Of a DNA stretch of 64,000 nucleotides, positions 28,102 through 36,422 are shown in pieces. Source of the stretch: Parachryseolinea silvisoli (GTDB taxonomy: Bacteria; Bacteroidota; Bacteroidia; Cytophagales; Cyclobacteriaceae); contig NZ_JAIOAO010000005.1 in assembly GCF_021190955.1 (NCBI RefSeq), positions 1-64,000 of the forward strand. The letters run 5' to 3'. Made by a program: the position numbers and the translations under genes. Numbering within the stretch: position 1 is the stretch's first letter; each line of letters starts with the position of its first letter. Under the pieces are notes generated by a model. The model was given only the letters and a program-made list of their open reading frames with translations. It made no database searches and was not told the origin of the DNA.

Positions 28102-28392
28102 ATGAAACTATCTAATCTCCTGATTGTCTCATCGGCCTTTTCACTGGCTATCGCCGGAACGGCCATGAATTATGCGCAAAAAGACGAAGTCCTTCTTCGC
28201 ATTGTAGCGACAGATCCCGACAGCATATGCCGGGTCTTCCCGGAAACGATCGAAGACAACTGCGCCCTGTTGAACACCGGCCCTCAGTGCTCGGTGTGGT
28301 ACGAAGAAGACGGAACAGCCGACGTCTTGCTGGCATATATTACTCCGTTGGCATTGCCACTTTGTGCGCTGCCGTTACGAACACGGAATTAA
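28102..28392 (+). CDS. Small secreted four-cysteine protein, divergent member
   Basis: A 96-residue protein with a signal peptide (KLSNLLIVSSAFSLAIAGTAMNYA). Four cysteines are spaced C-x10-C-x8-C-x24-C, slightly wider than in its relatives, and the proline-rich start is missing. The central block is acidic (VWYEEDGTAD). First gene of a plus-strand run with the MauE-like protein 24 bp downstream, which links these small proteins with a redox membrane protein. Function unknown. Confidence 0.7.
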   Translation: MKLSNLLIVSSAFSLAIAGTAMNYAQKDEVLLRIVATDPDSICRVFPETIEDNCALLNTGPQCSVWYEEDGTADVLLAYITPLALPLCALPLRTRN

Positions 28393-28416
28393 AAATTTGC
28401 TATCTTCACCAGGCCT

Positions 28417-28851
28417 ATGAATCGTTACAAATTAATAGACCTCGCGGTTTTTCTGTTGATCATTCTATTTACCTATGCAGCGCTCAGTAAGCTGCTGGAG
28501 TACGACAAGTTTACCGTCCAACTGTCGCAATCTCCGCTGCTGACGGCGTTTGCCGGTACCGTGGCCTGGGCCATTCCGGCGTTAGAGATCGTACTGGCGG
28601 TGCTGGTATCTATACCACGCATGCGTCTGTACGGTCTTTATGGCTCGTATACCCTCATGGTTATTTTTACGGCCTATATTGTTGCCATTACCCGGTTCAG
28701 CGACTATGTACCCTGCTCGTGCGGGGGCGTATTACAAAAGCTCGGCTGGACTGAACACCTCATCTTTAACCTGTTCTTTGTTGCACTCTGTGGCATCGCC
28801 ATTGTGTTACAGGTGCACAAAGAGCACAATCCTTCACCCGTCGCAACCTAA
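28417..28851 (+). CDS. MauE/DoxX family redox-associated membrane protein
   Basis: A 144-residue integral membrane protein with four predicted helices (LIDLAVFLLIILFTYAAL, LTAFAGTVAWAIPALEIVLAVLVSI, YGSYTLMVIFTAYIVAI, LIFNLFFVALCGIAIVLQV). Between helices 3 and 4 is VPCSCGG, the cysteine pair typical of MauE/DoxX redox proteins. In methylamine utilisation MauE is needed for correct disulfide formation in a periplasmic subunit; related proteins pass electrons between quinones or cytoplasmic thiols and periplasmic thioredoxins. Here it sits among small exported proteins with four cysteines and near a TlpA thioredoxin, so a role in their disulfide formation is a reasonable inference. Confidence 0.85.
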   Translation: MNRYKLIDLAVFLLIILFTYAALSKLLEYDKFTVQLSQSPLLTAFAGTVAWAIPALEIVLAVLVSIPRMRLYGLYGSYTLMVIFTAYIVAITRFSDYVPCSCGGVLQKLGWTEHLIFNLFFVALCGIAIVLQVHKEHNPSPVAT

Positions 28852-28947
28852 GGCCACAGGCCCTTTGTACGTTATCAAAACAGACCCGACGGACAAGCCG
28901 AAAACCGTAAACAGAGTAGGCGATTATTTACCTAACTTCTTACCTGT

Positions 28948-29244
28948 ATGAAAAAGTCATCCTTTTTATTGCCTGCCGCCGGCTTTACGATCGCCGTCGG
29001 TTGTGCACTCGCACCGCGGCCCATGCCTGCTCCTTTTTATGGCATCGATCCCGATACGAAAGCCTGCACGCTCGGTGCCATCGAAGGCACGTGTAATACC
29101 GGAACAGCGGTGCGGTGTACGGTGACAATCGGTTCAAATTTTGGCATTCCGGCATTTGACAACAAGAGTGGTACCATGTGTACCACCCCGGTGTTCCGAC
29201 CCGGCTCCGTGCCCCCACCACCCGACACGCTTACCCTAAAATAA
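28948..29244 (+). CDS. Small secreted four-cysteine protein, possible lipoprotein
   Basis: A 98-residue protein. N-terminal hydrophobic signal with AVGCAL, which could be a lipobox (Cys about residue 19), so this copy may be membrane-anchored, unlike its relatives. The mature part has C-x8-C-x7-C-x20-C with core GTCNTGTAVRCTVTI and FGIPAFDNK, nearly the same as the gene at 27578. The tail is proline-rich (SVPPPPDTL). It stops 3 bp before the next gene, so the two are co-transcribed and probably translationally coupled. Confidence 0.75.
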   Translation: MKKSSFLLPAAGFTIAVGCALAPRPMPAPFYGIDPDTKACTLGAIEGTCNTGTAVRCTVTIGSNFGIPAFDNKSGTMCTTPVFRPGSVPPPPDTLTLK

Positions 29245-29247
29245 CGC

Positions 29248-30345
29248 ATGGGATATAGTTTTTCTGCTCCGCCCCTGAGGCGGGTGTACCGTACCCTGGT
29301 AGTCCTGACGCTGGGCGGCATGTTCAGCGTCTGGATTCTCTACCTCATTGCAAACCAGGTGAACCACCGTGACAACGGTTTTGTCCGCTTGTTTCCACCG
29401 CACCCGGTTTTGCCGACTTCGCATGTACTTCCATTGCAGTATAACTCCTATTACCTGGCGGGACACGCCGGCGATACCCTATACCTGGGCAACATCACCG
29501 CCCCCTTTCACGTGGTGGCGGTGCACCAGAACCTGGTCGACACCCAATACGTGCGCATCCGCTTACGCTATCCCCTGGAACGGCTCAAACGCTTAACACT
29601 CTCAATCGACTCTCCTTATTTTTATCTCATGGATGGCATTGCCCCCTCGCTGTTTCGCGGATACATAGGTCAATGGGAAGCAACCAAGTTTATGTATGAC
29701 AGTACATACTTCACCGAAGCAGTACCCGTCGGCCCTTCCTCCTTGATTGTACGGGCGGTGATGGCCAATCGCGAGTATGCGTTGGGGCGGCAGAGTGCCA
29801 CCCTGCCCCACATTCGCTTCGACACCACTATTTTGCAAAAGCAAATCGATGGACTGTTCTGTACCGATGGCATACTTCAGTATGATCGCCGCCAACACGG
29901 TTTGTTATACCTCTACCATTACCGGAACGAATACATTCGCTTTGACACCAACCTGCATGTATTGGAGCGCGGACGCACCATCGATACCACGTCACGCGCA
30001 CAGATCAAGGTTGGTTCCTACTCAAAAGGATCTACCATTACCATGGCAGCACCACCGGTAATGGTCAACTACGAGAGCTCCGTCGCAGGAAAGTATTTAT
30101 TCGTACGCTCAGGGCTGCGGGCCAGCAATGAAACCGAAGAGATGTTTCGGGATGCGTTCGTGATCGACGTATACGATCTCACGCTGGAACCCCGTGAACG
30201 CTACAAGTTCAGTTTCTACCTGTATAACCATGGCACGGAAAAACTCAAGTCGTTTCGGGTATATGGCCGCACGCTGTATGCGCTGTATGACCACTATCTG
30301 ACATCGTATACTTTTAACGACCGGTATTTTCCGCCCGGTCATTAA
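29248..30345 (+). CDS. Unknown membrane-anchored periplasmic protein
   Basis: A 365-residue protein with a short basic N-tail, one membrane helix (LVVLTLGGMFSVWILYLIA, about 18-36) and a long, beta-rich extracytoplasmic domain. Phrases such as DTLYLGNITAPFHVVAV, HGLLYLYHYRNEYIRFDTNLHVL and SFRVYGRTLYALYDHYL suggest beta-propeller-like blades, but I cannot name a family. Coupled to the small Cys gene (3 bp gap) and near the MauE-like gene. Its 3' end overlaps the convergent TlpA gene by 32 bp. Proteins with this placement may be chaperones or scaffolds for the redox pathway; that is inference only. Confidence 0.75.
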   Translation: MGYSFSAPPLRRVYRTLVVLTLGGMFSVWILYLIANQVNHRDNGFVRLFPPHPVLPTSHVLPLQYNSYYLAGHAGDTLYLGNITAPFHVVAVHQNLVDTQYVRIRLRYPLERLKRLTLSIDSPYFYLMDGIAPSLFRGYIGQWEATKFMYDSTYFTEAVPVGPSSLIVRAVMANREYALGRQSATLPHIRFDTTILQKQIDGLFCTDGILQYDRRQHGLLYLYHYRNEYIRFDTNLHVLERGRTIDTTSRAQIKVGSYSKGSTITMAAPPVMVNYESSVAGKYLFVRSGLRASNETEEMFRDAFVIDVYDLTLEPRERYKFSFYLYNHGTEKLKSFRVYGRTLYALYDHYLTSYTFNDRYFPPGH

Positions 30346-31615
30346 TGACCAGCACGTCTACAATTCGGTCGGCCAATTGTAGCGACAGGCCGTGCGGCGC
30401 CAGCGCGTGCCGTAAGGCGTCGATGTCATACACATTGACCGTGAGGTTAATCCCACCGATACGTCGGCGATAATTCGTCTCGTCTACAAAGGGATACGAC
30501 AGGATTCCATAACGCGTCATCTCTTCTAAATATTCGATTACGTCGGTAACGGTCACTCTGTTCACCTGAAAGTCAGCATCGGTTATATTCAGCGTATGTC
30601 CACCCTCGGTATAGCGCAACCGGGTGGTGTCGGTCACGGTCAGCACCAGGCAACTCCTCACCCGTTTTTCCCAGTGTGTCTGCCAGGGAAACTGCCCCTG
30701 CAAGTCATGCCGCATGCGGGCCTGCAATTCGGCCAACGTGGTCGGACGGCCCGAGACCAGCTCATAACAATGATAGGACGCTGTATCTCCATGCGGAAAA
30801 GGTCCCCCCTGAATATATACTGAATCACGGCTAGCGAGCTTTACCCGGCTTGCCGGTATAAACCGGAGATGGCCATACCGGCCGTACACCTGGCTATACG
30901 CGTAACGGTATAATTCACGCGGAGGAAAATTTACCACGCGCATAAAATATCCCATCTCCGGTATCGCAAAAGCATCCATAGAGGATTGGGTGCCACGGCG
31001 ATACGCGGAAAACGTGCTTTGCCAAAGCACCCGGTCATCCGGCGCCTCGACGATAGCATCGGTTTGGCGCTCGTATATCTCTTTTTGAGGCATGTTGTTT
31101 TTACCAGCCAGCATCGCTTCAATATTGGAGGCGTTGAGTTGACTACCTTCTGTAATCGATCGGACGACGCCGGCGGCATCTACCCACACAATGTGCGGTA
31201 CTGTCGACACATCAAACAGCTTCAATAGTGCCCGGTCTTGACATACGGTCGGAATGGTGAGATCGACAATGCCCGCGCTTCGTCTCTTCTCTATCAACGG
31301 TCGCACGACCGATTCGTTCTGCCAGGGGTTCACCAGCAGGATCTGTATTTTTCCGGCAAACTGCTCTTGCAGATGCTCGAGCTTGGGCCAGGATTCCACA
31401 CAGGATGTGCAACCAATACTCCAGAAATCCAGCAGCAATAGCTTACCCCGGAAGTCTGACGCACGGGCTGTCGTGGTAGGGTGATTGATTACGTGAATGA
31501 ATGTATACTCGGGGAGTTTATCGCCGACCTTCACGGGTATACCAGCCCGCACCGGCGTCAAAATGCAAGCGATCATGCAAAGGGTACACAGCAGATACGC
31601 GCCTCGCTGTCTCAT
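30314..31615 (-). CDS. TlpA/ResA-type periplasmic thioredoxin with extra C-terminal region
   Basis: A 433-residue exported protein. Signal peptide 1-24 (LLCTLCMIACILTPVRA), then a TlpA-like thioredoxin domain with LLLDFWSIGCTSC; the redox pair is C69-T-S-C72. The cis-Pro region is VSTVPHIVWV. After about residue 170 follows an approximately 260-residue C-terminal region with no cysteine pair except one isolated Cys or two, ending in a part reminiscent of STN-like or TIGR03435-type folds (LPFVD... region LTVNVYDIDALRHALAPHGLSLQL). It likely reduces or isomerises disulfides. It follows SusD by 2 bp, in an operon with SusD-SusC, and faces the small Cys proteins. Confidence 0.88.
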   Translation of the reverse strand: MRQRGAYLLCTLCMIACILTPVRAGIPVKVGDKLPEYTFIHVINHPTTTARASDFRGKLLLLDFWSIGCTSCVESWPKLEHLQEQFAGKIQILLVNPWQNESVVRPLIEKRRSAGIVDLTIPTVCQDRALLKLFDVSTVPHIVWVDAAGVVRSITEGSQLNASNIEAMLAGKNNMPQKEIYERQTDAIVEAPDDRVLWQSTFSAYRRGTQSSMDAFAIPEMGYFMRVVNFPPRELYRYAYSQVYGRYGHLRFIPASRVKLASRDSVYIQGGPFPHGDTASYHCYELVSGRPTTLAELQARMRHDLQGQFPWQTHWEKRVRSCLVLTVTDTTRLRYTEGGHTLNITDADFQVNRVTVTDVIEYLEEMTRYGILSYPFVDETNYRRRIGGINLTVNVYDIDALRHALAPHGLSLQLADRIVDVLVINDRAENTGR

Positions 31616-31617
31616 AA

Positions 31618-33042
31618 TCAGTTAGTATATCCTTCATTCTGCGGCTCCAGCTTACGGTTTTTTCGAATCTCCCCTTCCGGCACCGGATAGAGGACGTCTG
31701 TTGCATCCCACGTCTTGCCTTCGATGCCGCTGAGGACAGCGCCCGCCGCTCCGGTGCGAATCAGGTCGAACCAACGATGCCCTTCGGTAAATAGCTCGAC
31801 ACGACGCTCCTGCGCGACACGCTCCAGCACCAGGTCTTGCGTCCACGCAATGCCCAGATCTGCCAGGCGTGGTAATCCGGCGCGTACACGGATCACGTCC
31901 AGATCGGCGATGGCCCCGTCGAAGTCACCCAGATGTGCCCGCGCTTCCGCGCGGATCAGGTATTGCTCCGCCAGTCGGAATTCGATGTGATATTCAAGTC
32001 CTCCCCCCTCTTCCACTTTCGTATACAGATACCGGTATTTATAAGGGTAATAAATCATATCCGTGCCATCGAGTGTTGTTATGCCGATCCATTGCGTACG
32101 GACATCATCGGGTTCCATCGCTTCTAACACGGTGGGCCGGAGGTAAACGTCGTTCAGTGTCTGGAACACCTGCGCTTCCCAGGTGCCGGCGAACGTACTG
32201 ATTAAAATCTGTTTTACCTGCCAGATCGCTTCGCGACTGTCGTAGTTAAAGACCGCGTCGGGCGCGGGTAGCTCGAATAACTCCGCACGCGCGATTACGC
32301 TGTCGGCTTCCCTTGCCGCCTGACTCCACCGGTTGCGGTATAAGGCCATCCGTGCGCACAGCGCATGCGCCGCCGAGGTTGTGGGCAGAGTACGTTCTTC
32401 TTCGTAAGACGTCTCAAAATCTCGCGGTAACAATCTTGACGCCTGCTCCAGATCCCATTCAATCAACGCATAGATGGAATCGACCGGTTCCCGTTGTAGC
32501 GTGAGATTCACACGATAGTCTGTGCTGGTTACTTTCGGCAAGTCTCCAAAGAGGTTGACCAGGTAAAAGTAGCACAGGGCGCGTACAAAGTGGGCCTGTC
32601 CCTGCAACGAGCGACGTACGGGAGCACTCACCCCTTCGCTGTTCGCCAGGCCTTCCAACACATCATTGGCCTGGTAAATAAACTTATATCCCGGCTGCCA
32701 TAGATAGTTCAACAGGTAAAATTCCCCGGCAGATAGCTGATTTTCTTCAAACCCGCCATAAGAATAAAGGGCCGAATTCGTAAACTCATCGGCCGAGAGT
32801 CCCGTCAGCATCTGTATACCGGCGCTGTTAAAGTAGGGAAGCTCGGTCATCTTGGCATAGATGCCGACCACAGACGCGGTAGCCGTGGCGTCGTCCCGGT
32901 AGACCGAAGGGCCGGTAACTTCTGTCTTAGGTGTATCTACATCCACAAAGTCGGCACATGCCGTAGCCAACAGGACCGGCAACACCAGAACCAGCAGATT
33001 ATATCCGGTGCGGCGAAAGGATAACGATGTATCTGTATTCAT
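31618..33042 (-). CDS. RagB/SusD family outer-membrane lipoprotein
   Basis: A 474-residue SusD homologue. The signal contains LLATAC as lipobox (Cys about residue 29), followed by ADFVDVDTPKTEV. TPR-like segments (YKFIYQANDVLEGL, AHFVRALCYFYLVNLFGDLP) and the C-terminal VELFTEGHRWFDLIRTGA are clear. It is close to the SusD at 3504 and far from the SusD at 40597, so the first two represent one substrate subfamily. It forms a tight unit with SusC (9-bp gap) and TlpA (2-bp gap). It should act as the surface lid of the SusC transporter. Substrate unknown; the neighbourhood points to peptides or small proteins. Confidence 0.93.
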   Translation of the reverse strand: MNTDTSLSFRRTGYNLLVLVLPVLLATACADFVDVDTPKTEVTGPSVYRDDATATASVVGIYAKMTELPYFNSAGIQMLTGLSADEFTNSALYSYGGFEENQLSAGEFYLLNYLWQPGYKFIYQANDVLEGLANSEGVSAPVRRSLQGQAHFVRALCYFYLVNLFGDLPKVTSTDYRVNLTLQREPVDSIYALIEWDLEQASRLLPRDFETSYEEERTLPTTSAAHALCARMALYRNRWSQAAREADSVIARAELFELPAPDAVFNYDSREAIWQVKQILISTFAGTWEAQVFQTLNDVYLRPTVLEAMEPDDVRTQWIGITTLDGTDMIYYPYKYRYLYTKVEEGGGLEYHIEFRLAEQYLIRAEARAHLGDFDGAIADLDVIRVRAGLPRLADLGIAWTQDLVLERVAQERRVELFTEGHRWFDLIRTGAAGAVLSGIEGKTWDATDVLYPVPEGEIRKNRKLEPQNEGYTN

Positions 33043-33051
33043 AGCGTTGTA

Positions 33052-36000
33052 TTAAAAAGTAACCTGTATACCCGCAGCGACCGATCGCAACGGCGGCAAT
33101 GATAGGGGCTGTGCATTTTCCGGATCGTACCCGATATAGTCGGTAAAGGTTAGTAAGTTCTGACCCTGTACATACAACCGCAGCTTTTGCAGGTGCAGCC
33201 GGTGCAAGAACGCATCGGTAAAATTATAGGACAGCGAGGCCGTCTTTAATCGGATAAACGAGCCGTCTACCACGATGCCATCCGACCCTGTACGATAGGT
33301 GATCCATGGGTTTCCACCGGAAGCATTTTGAGAAAATCGTTGGACGTCGGTAACATCGCCATCCTGACGCCAGCGCCCCATGACCTCTGTAGGCTGGTTG
33401 GATGAACGACCTCCCGCCAGACCAGGCCAGGACCGCATATACGAAAACGCGGTCTGATCGACAAACTGCACTAGAAAATCAAGGCGGAAGGCACCGTATG
33501 TAATCGTATTCTGTATACCTCCAAAACAGCGTACGCCAAGATCGCGGGTTAACTGCAGGTCTTCGGAATCATACGATCCGCTGTCATCCCTGTCGTCAAA
33601 TGTATACAAGCCTGTTGCCGGATCGACACCTGTCGAATGGAAACGTTTTATGAGTCCCATGGACTTTCCGGTCACGTAGGTGTCGGCATATTCTGAGTTT
33701 GCCAGGTCATCGTACTGCACCAGCCGCGATCGTGGGAAGGATACATTCACCGATGCAGACCAGTTGAGCTTGTCGTTCGCCACGGGAACGGCATTGACCA
33801 ATAACTCCAAACCCGAGTTTTGTACGACTGCCGGCTGATTGTCCACAATAGAGGAGAACCCGGTATAATCCGGAAGGTTCCTGCCCACCAGCTGCTCAGA
33901 CGTGCGGTTTCGATACACGGCAGCATCGACCATCAGCCGGTTATTCCAAACCCCGACGTTCAGCCCTACTTCAAGCTTGACGGTCTTTGGCCACGAATAC
34001 CGCGGATTATACAGACGTACGGGATAGATCGAGGCTTGACTCGGATATTGGTAGTCGGTAGGTTTGGACGTAGACAAAAACTGATAATCTCCAATCTGAT
34101 CACTTCCCGATGTGCCCGCGCTGGCACGAATCTTTCCAAACGACAGCCAGGGCAAGCTGTTGCCAATGAAGGACTCTTGTGTGAAGATCCAGCCAGCCCC
34201 TACCGCGGCGAACGTCGAAAGCTGATTGTCGGGCCCGAACCGGCTGGAAGCATCGCGCCGGGCGGTCAGGTTGATAATATACCGCTTGTCCCAGTTCACA
34301 TTTAACCGCCCAAACAGGGCGTTGTATTTATACTGTGCGTACACGGGTTCCTGCACGGTCACCTCCCCCGCGAGGTTAAGATTTTCCAGCCAGGCATCGC
34401 TCTCGAAACCCTCCGCGACCAGCGTGGTGCTCTCCTTGAGAGATCGTAGGAACGTGGTACCCACAAATGCCTTCACTTCGGCTTTACGCCAATGCGTCAA
34501 ATACTCCACCTGCGGCTCGGCCAGCCACGTCGTGACTTGCGGCCGCGCCGTAGCGGTGGAACCCGTGCGAAATTGTAGGGACGTATTTTGGCTTGCAATG
34601 GGTATGACCGAAACCTGGCGCATGTCCACGTAAGTATACCCAACATCGGTCTTGATCGACAATCCTTTCACTACCTCATACCCCACGCCTACGCGGGTGA
34701 CAAGGGTGTTGGCATCGCTCTCAAAAGACTGTAATAACTGCGCGTAGGGATTGCCCCAGGTGGCCCCCGGCTGCCAGTTCAGGTCACCTTCGGCGGTATA
34801 AATTGGCGGCGCAATCGGTACGAGTGAGATAGCATCGAGCGTCAGATCACTGGCCGGTTGCTTATTGTTGTCACGGGTATAATTCGCCGACAACTCCAAC
34901 CGTAACTTGTCATTGTTGGATTTATGCGTGAGGGTAAACAAGGCAGCACCCCGCGTGTAACCCAGATCAAAACCTTTCGGAAATACGCTGCCTTCGCGGT
35001 AGTACGTACCACCGAAGAGGAAACGCGTGCGCTTTTCACCGCCGCTAATCGTCAGGCTGGCATTGGTGACACGGGCCCGGCCGCCGATGAGCTCTTTCTG
35101 CCAGTCTGTATACCGTGTTGTATCCCACCGCATCAAGTCGCGGGCATTCGTGGGCGTCATGGTCACGCCATCGTTTTTAAAGGCTTCCCGCCGCATGGTT
35201 AAATACTGCTGCGTGTTAAGCAGGTCCATCTTATGCGGCACTTCGTTAAACCCGGTATACACGTTCATATCTACCCGCGTATCCCCGGTCGCTCCCCGCC
35301 GCGTGGTAATCAGCACCACGCCATTCGCCCCAAGGGCACCGTATATTGCAGTGGCATCGGCATCCTTCAACACGTCGATGCGCTCGATGGCATTGGGATT
35401 AATCGTGGCCAACGGGCTGGCATCCACTCCCAGAATGTTCCCGCTTACCCAAGCTGACGAATATGATGTCGAAGGAAAAGGCACGCCATCAATAATATAC
35501 AACGGCGTATTGTATTCATCGCGTAAATTATTCCTTCCCCGCACGGCGATATTATATCCTGAGCCAGGAATACCCGACACCTGCTGTATGTATACGCCGG
35601 CCATACGGCCCTGCATCGCCTGCAAAGGATTGTAAATCGTTTGTCCCTGAATATCTTTTTCCGTCATGCTGGAAATATTCCCCACCGACTCCTTTTTATC
35701 CACTTTATAATATCCGGCGTTGATGGATACGGCCTCGAGCTGCGTCGGCTCGAGCTCCACATCAAACTTCGTCGTATTGTCTACTTTGATCTCCCGCGGC
35801 AACAGCGATGTAAACGAGAATACCAACACGTCGTCACTCAGGGCGTCAAGCTCGAACTGCCCGTTTTTATCCGTTTGGGTCACGCGGTCTGTACCTTTTA
35901 CCAGCACATTCACCATCTCCAACGGCTCATGGGTTCCCCGCTCCGTAACACGTCCCCGCACCTTCAACAGCACCGGCTTCTTAAACACAATAATATTCCG

Positions 36001-36318
36001 GTTACTCTCCGTAAAATCCAGGTACGTTCCCACCAACACACTATCCAACGCCTGCGCCACGGTAAACCGCCCCTCCGGCACCTGTACATCCTTATATACA
36101 TCCACCAACCCGGGTTGGTACACAAACAGCAAGCCCGTCTTCTGCTGGATCTGCCGGAAGGCCTGGGCCAGTGGCATCTTGCGTGCTGTCAGTGTAACAT
36201 AGGTGGTTTGAAGTGCATCCTGCCCGTGTACGGTGACCGTGGCGGTCATCAGCGTACACCAGGTAAGGGCTGTAACAACAGTAAAGAAGCGCATAGGGGT
36301 AATAGCGTTTTTTACCAC
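33052..36318 (-). CDS. SusC/RagA TonB-linked outer-membrane receptor with STN domain
   Basis: A 1088-residue receptor (an ATG at 36294, MRFFTVV, is a possible alternative start). Signal segment ends near VHGQ. An STN domain (MPLAQAFRQIQQKTGLLFVYQ ... FTVAQALDSVLVGTYLDF) is followed by a CarbD domain (GRVTERGTHEPLEMVNVLVKG), then the plug with IRxx-type NIAVRGRNNLRDE and ADATAIYGALGANGVVLITTRRG, then the barrel. Motifs MRREAFKN and WDTTRYTDWQ match the SusC at 4934. Its STN domain could signal to the FecR encoded 105 bp upstream, although no ECF sigma factor lies in this operon. It transports an unknown ligand using TonB energy. Confidence 0.93.
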   Translation of the reverse strand: MVKNAITPMRFFTVVTALTWCTLMTATVTVHGQDALQTTYVTLTARKMPLAQAFRQIQQKTGLLFVYQPGLVDVYKDVQVPEGRFTVAQALDSVLVGTYLDFTESNRNIIVFKKPVLLKVRGRVTERGTHEPLEMVNVLVKGTDRVTQTDKNGQFELDALSDDVLVFSFTSLLPREIKVDNTTKFDVELEPTQLEAVSINAGYYKVDKKESVGNISSMTEKDIQGQTIYNPLQAMQGRMAGVYIQQVSGIPGSGYNIAVRGRNNLRDEYNTPLYIIDGVPFPSTSYSSAWVSGNILGVDASPLATINPNAIERIDVLKDADATAIYGALGANGVVLITTRRGATGDTRVDMNVYTGFNEVPHKMDLLNTQQYLTMRREAFKNDGVTMTPTNARDLMRWDTTRYTDWQKELIGGRARVTNASLTISGGEKRTRFLFGGTYYREGSVFPKGFDLGYTRGAALFTLTHKSNNDKLRLELSANYTRDNNKQPASDLTLDAISLVPIAPPIYTAEGDLNWQPGATWGNPYAQLLQSFESDANTLVTRVGVGYEVVKGLSIKTDVGYTYVDMRQVSVIPIASQNTSLQFRTGSTATARPQVTTWLAEPQVEYLTHWRKAEVKAFVGTTFLRSLKESTTLVAEGFESDAWLENLNLAGEVTVQEPVYAQYKYNALFGRLNVNWDKRYIINLTARRDASSRFGPDNQLSTFAAVGAGWIFTQESFIGNSLPWLSFGKIRASAGTSGSDQIGDYQFLSTSKPTDYQYPSQASIYPVRLYNPRYSWPKTVKLEVGLNVGVWNNRLMVDAAVYRNRTSEQLVGRNLPDYTGFSSIVDNQPAVVQNSGLELLVNAVPVANDKLNWSASVNVSFPRSRLVQYDDLANSEYADTYVTGKSMGLIKRFHSTGVDPATGLYTFDDRDDSGSYDSEDLQLTRDLGVRCFGGIQNTITYGAFRLDFLVQFVDQTAFSYMRSWPGLAGGRSSNQPTEVMGRWRQDGDVTDVQRFSQNASGGNPWITYRTGSDGIVVDGSFIRLKTASLSYNFTDAFLHRLHLQKLRLYVQGQNLLTFTDYIGYDPENAQPLSLPPLRSVAAGIQVTF

Positions 36319-36422
36319 CTGGCGATACGCCAGGTGCAGGTACCGTAACTCAGGAAAAAATTGCAGTGGCTGGATGGATTACGGCTGCAACCGCAAAAAA
36401 AACACTAAAAAAGTAGAACAGG

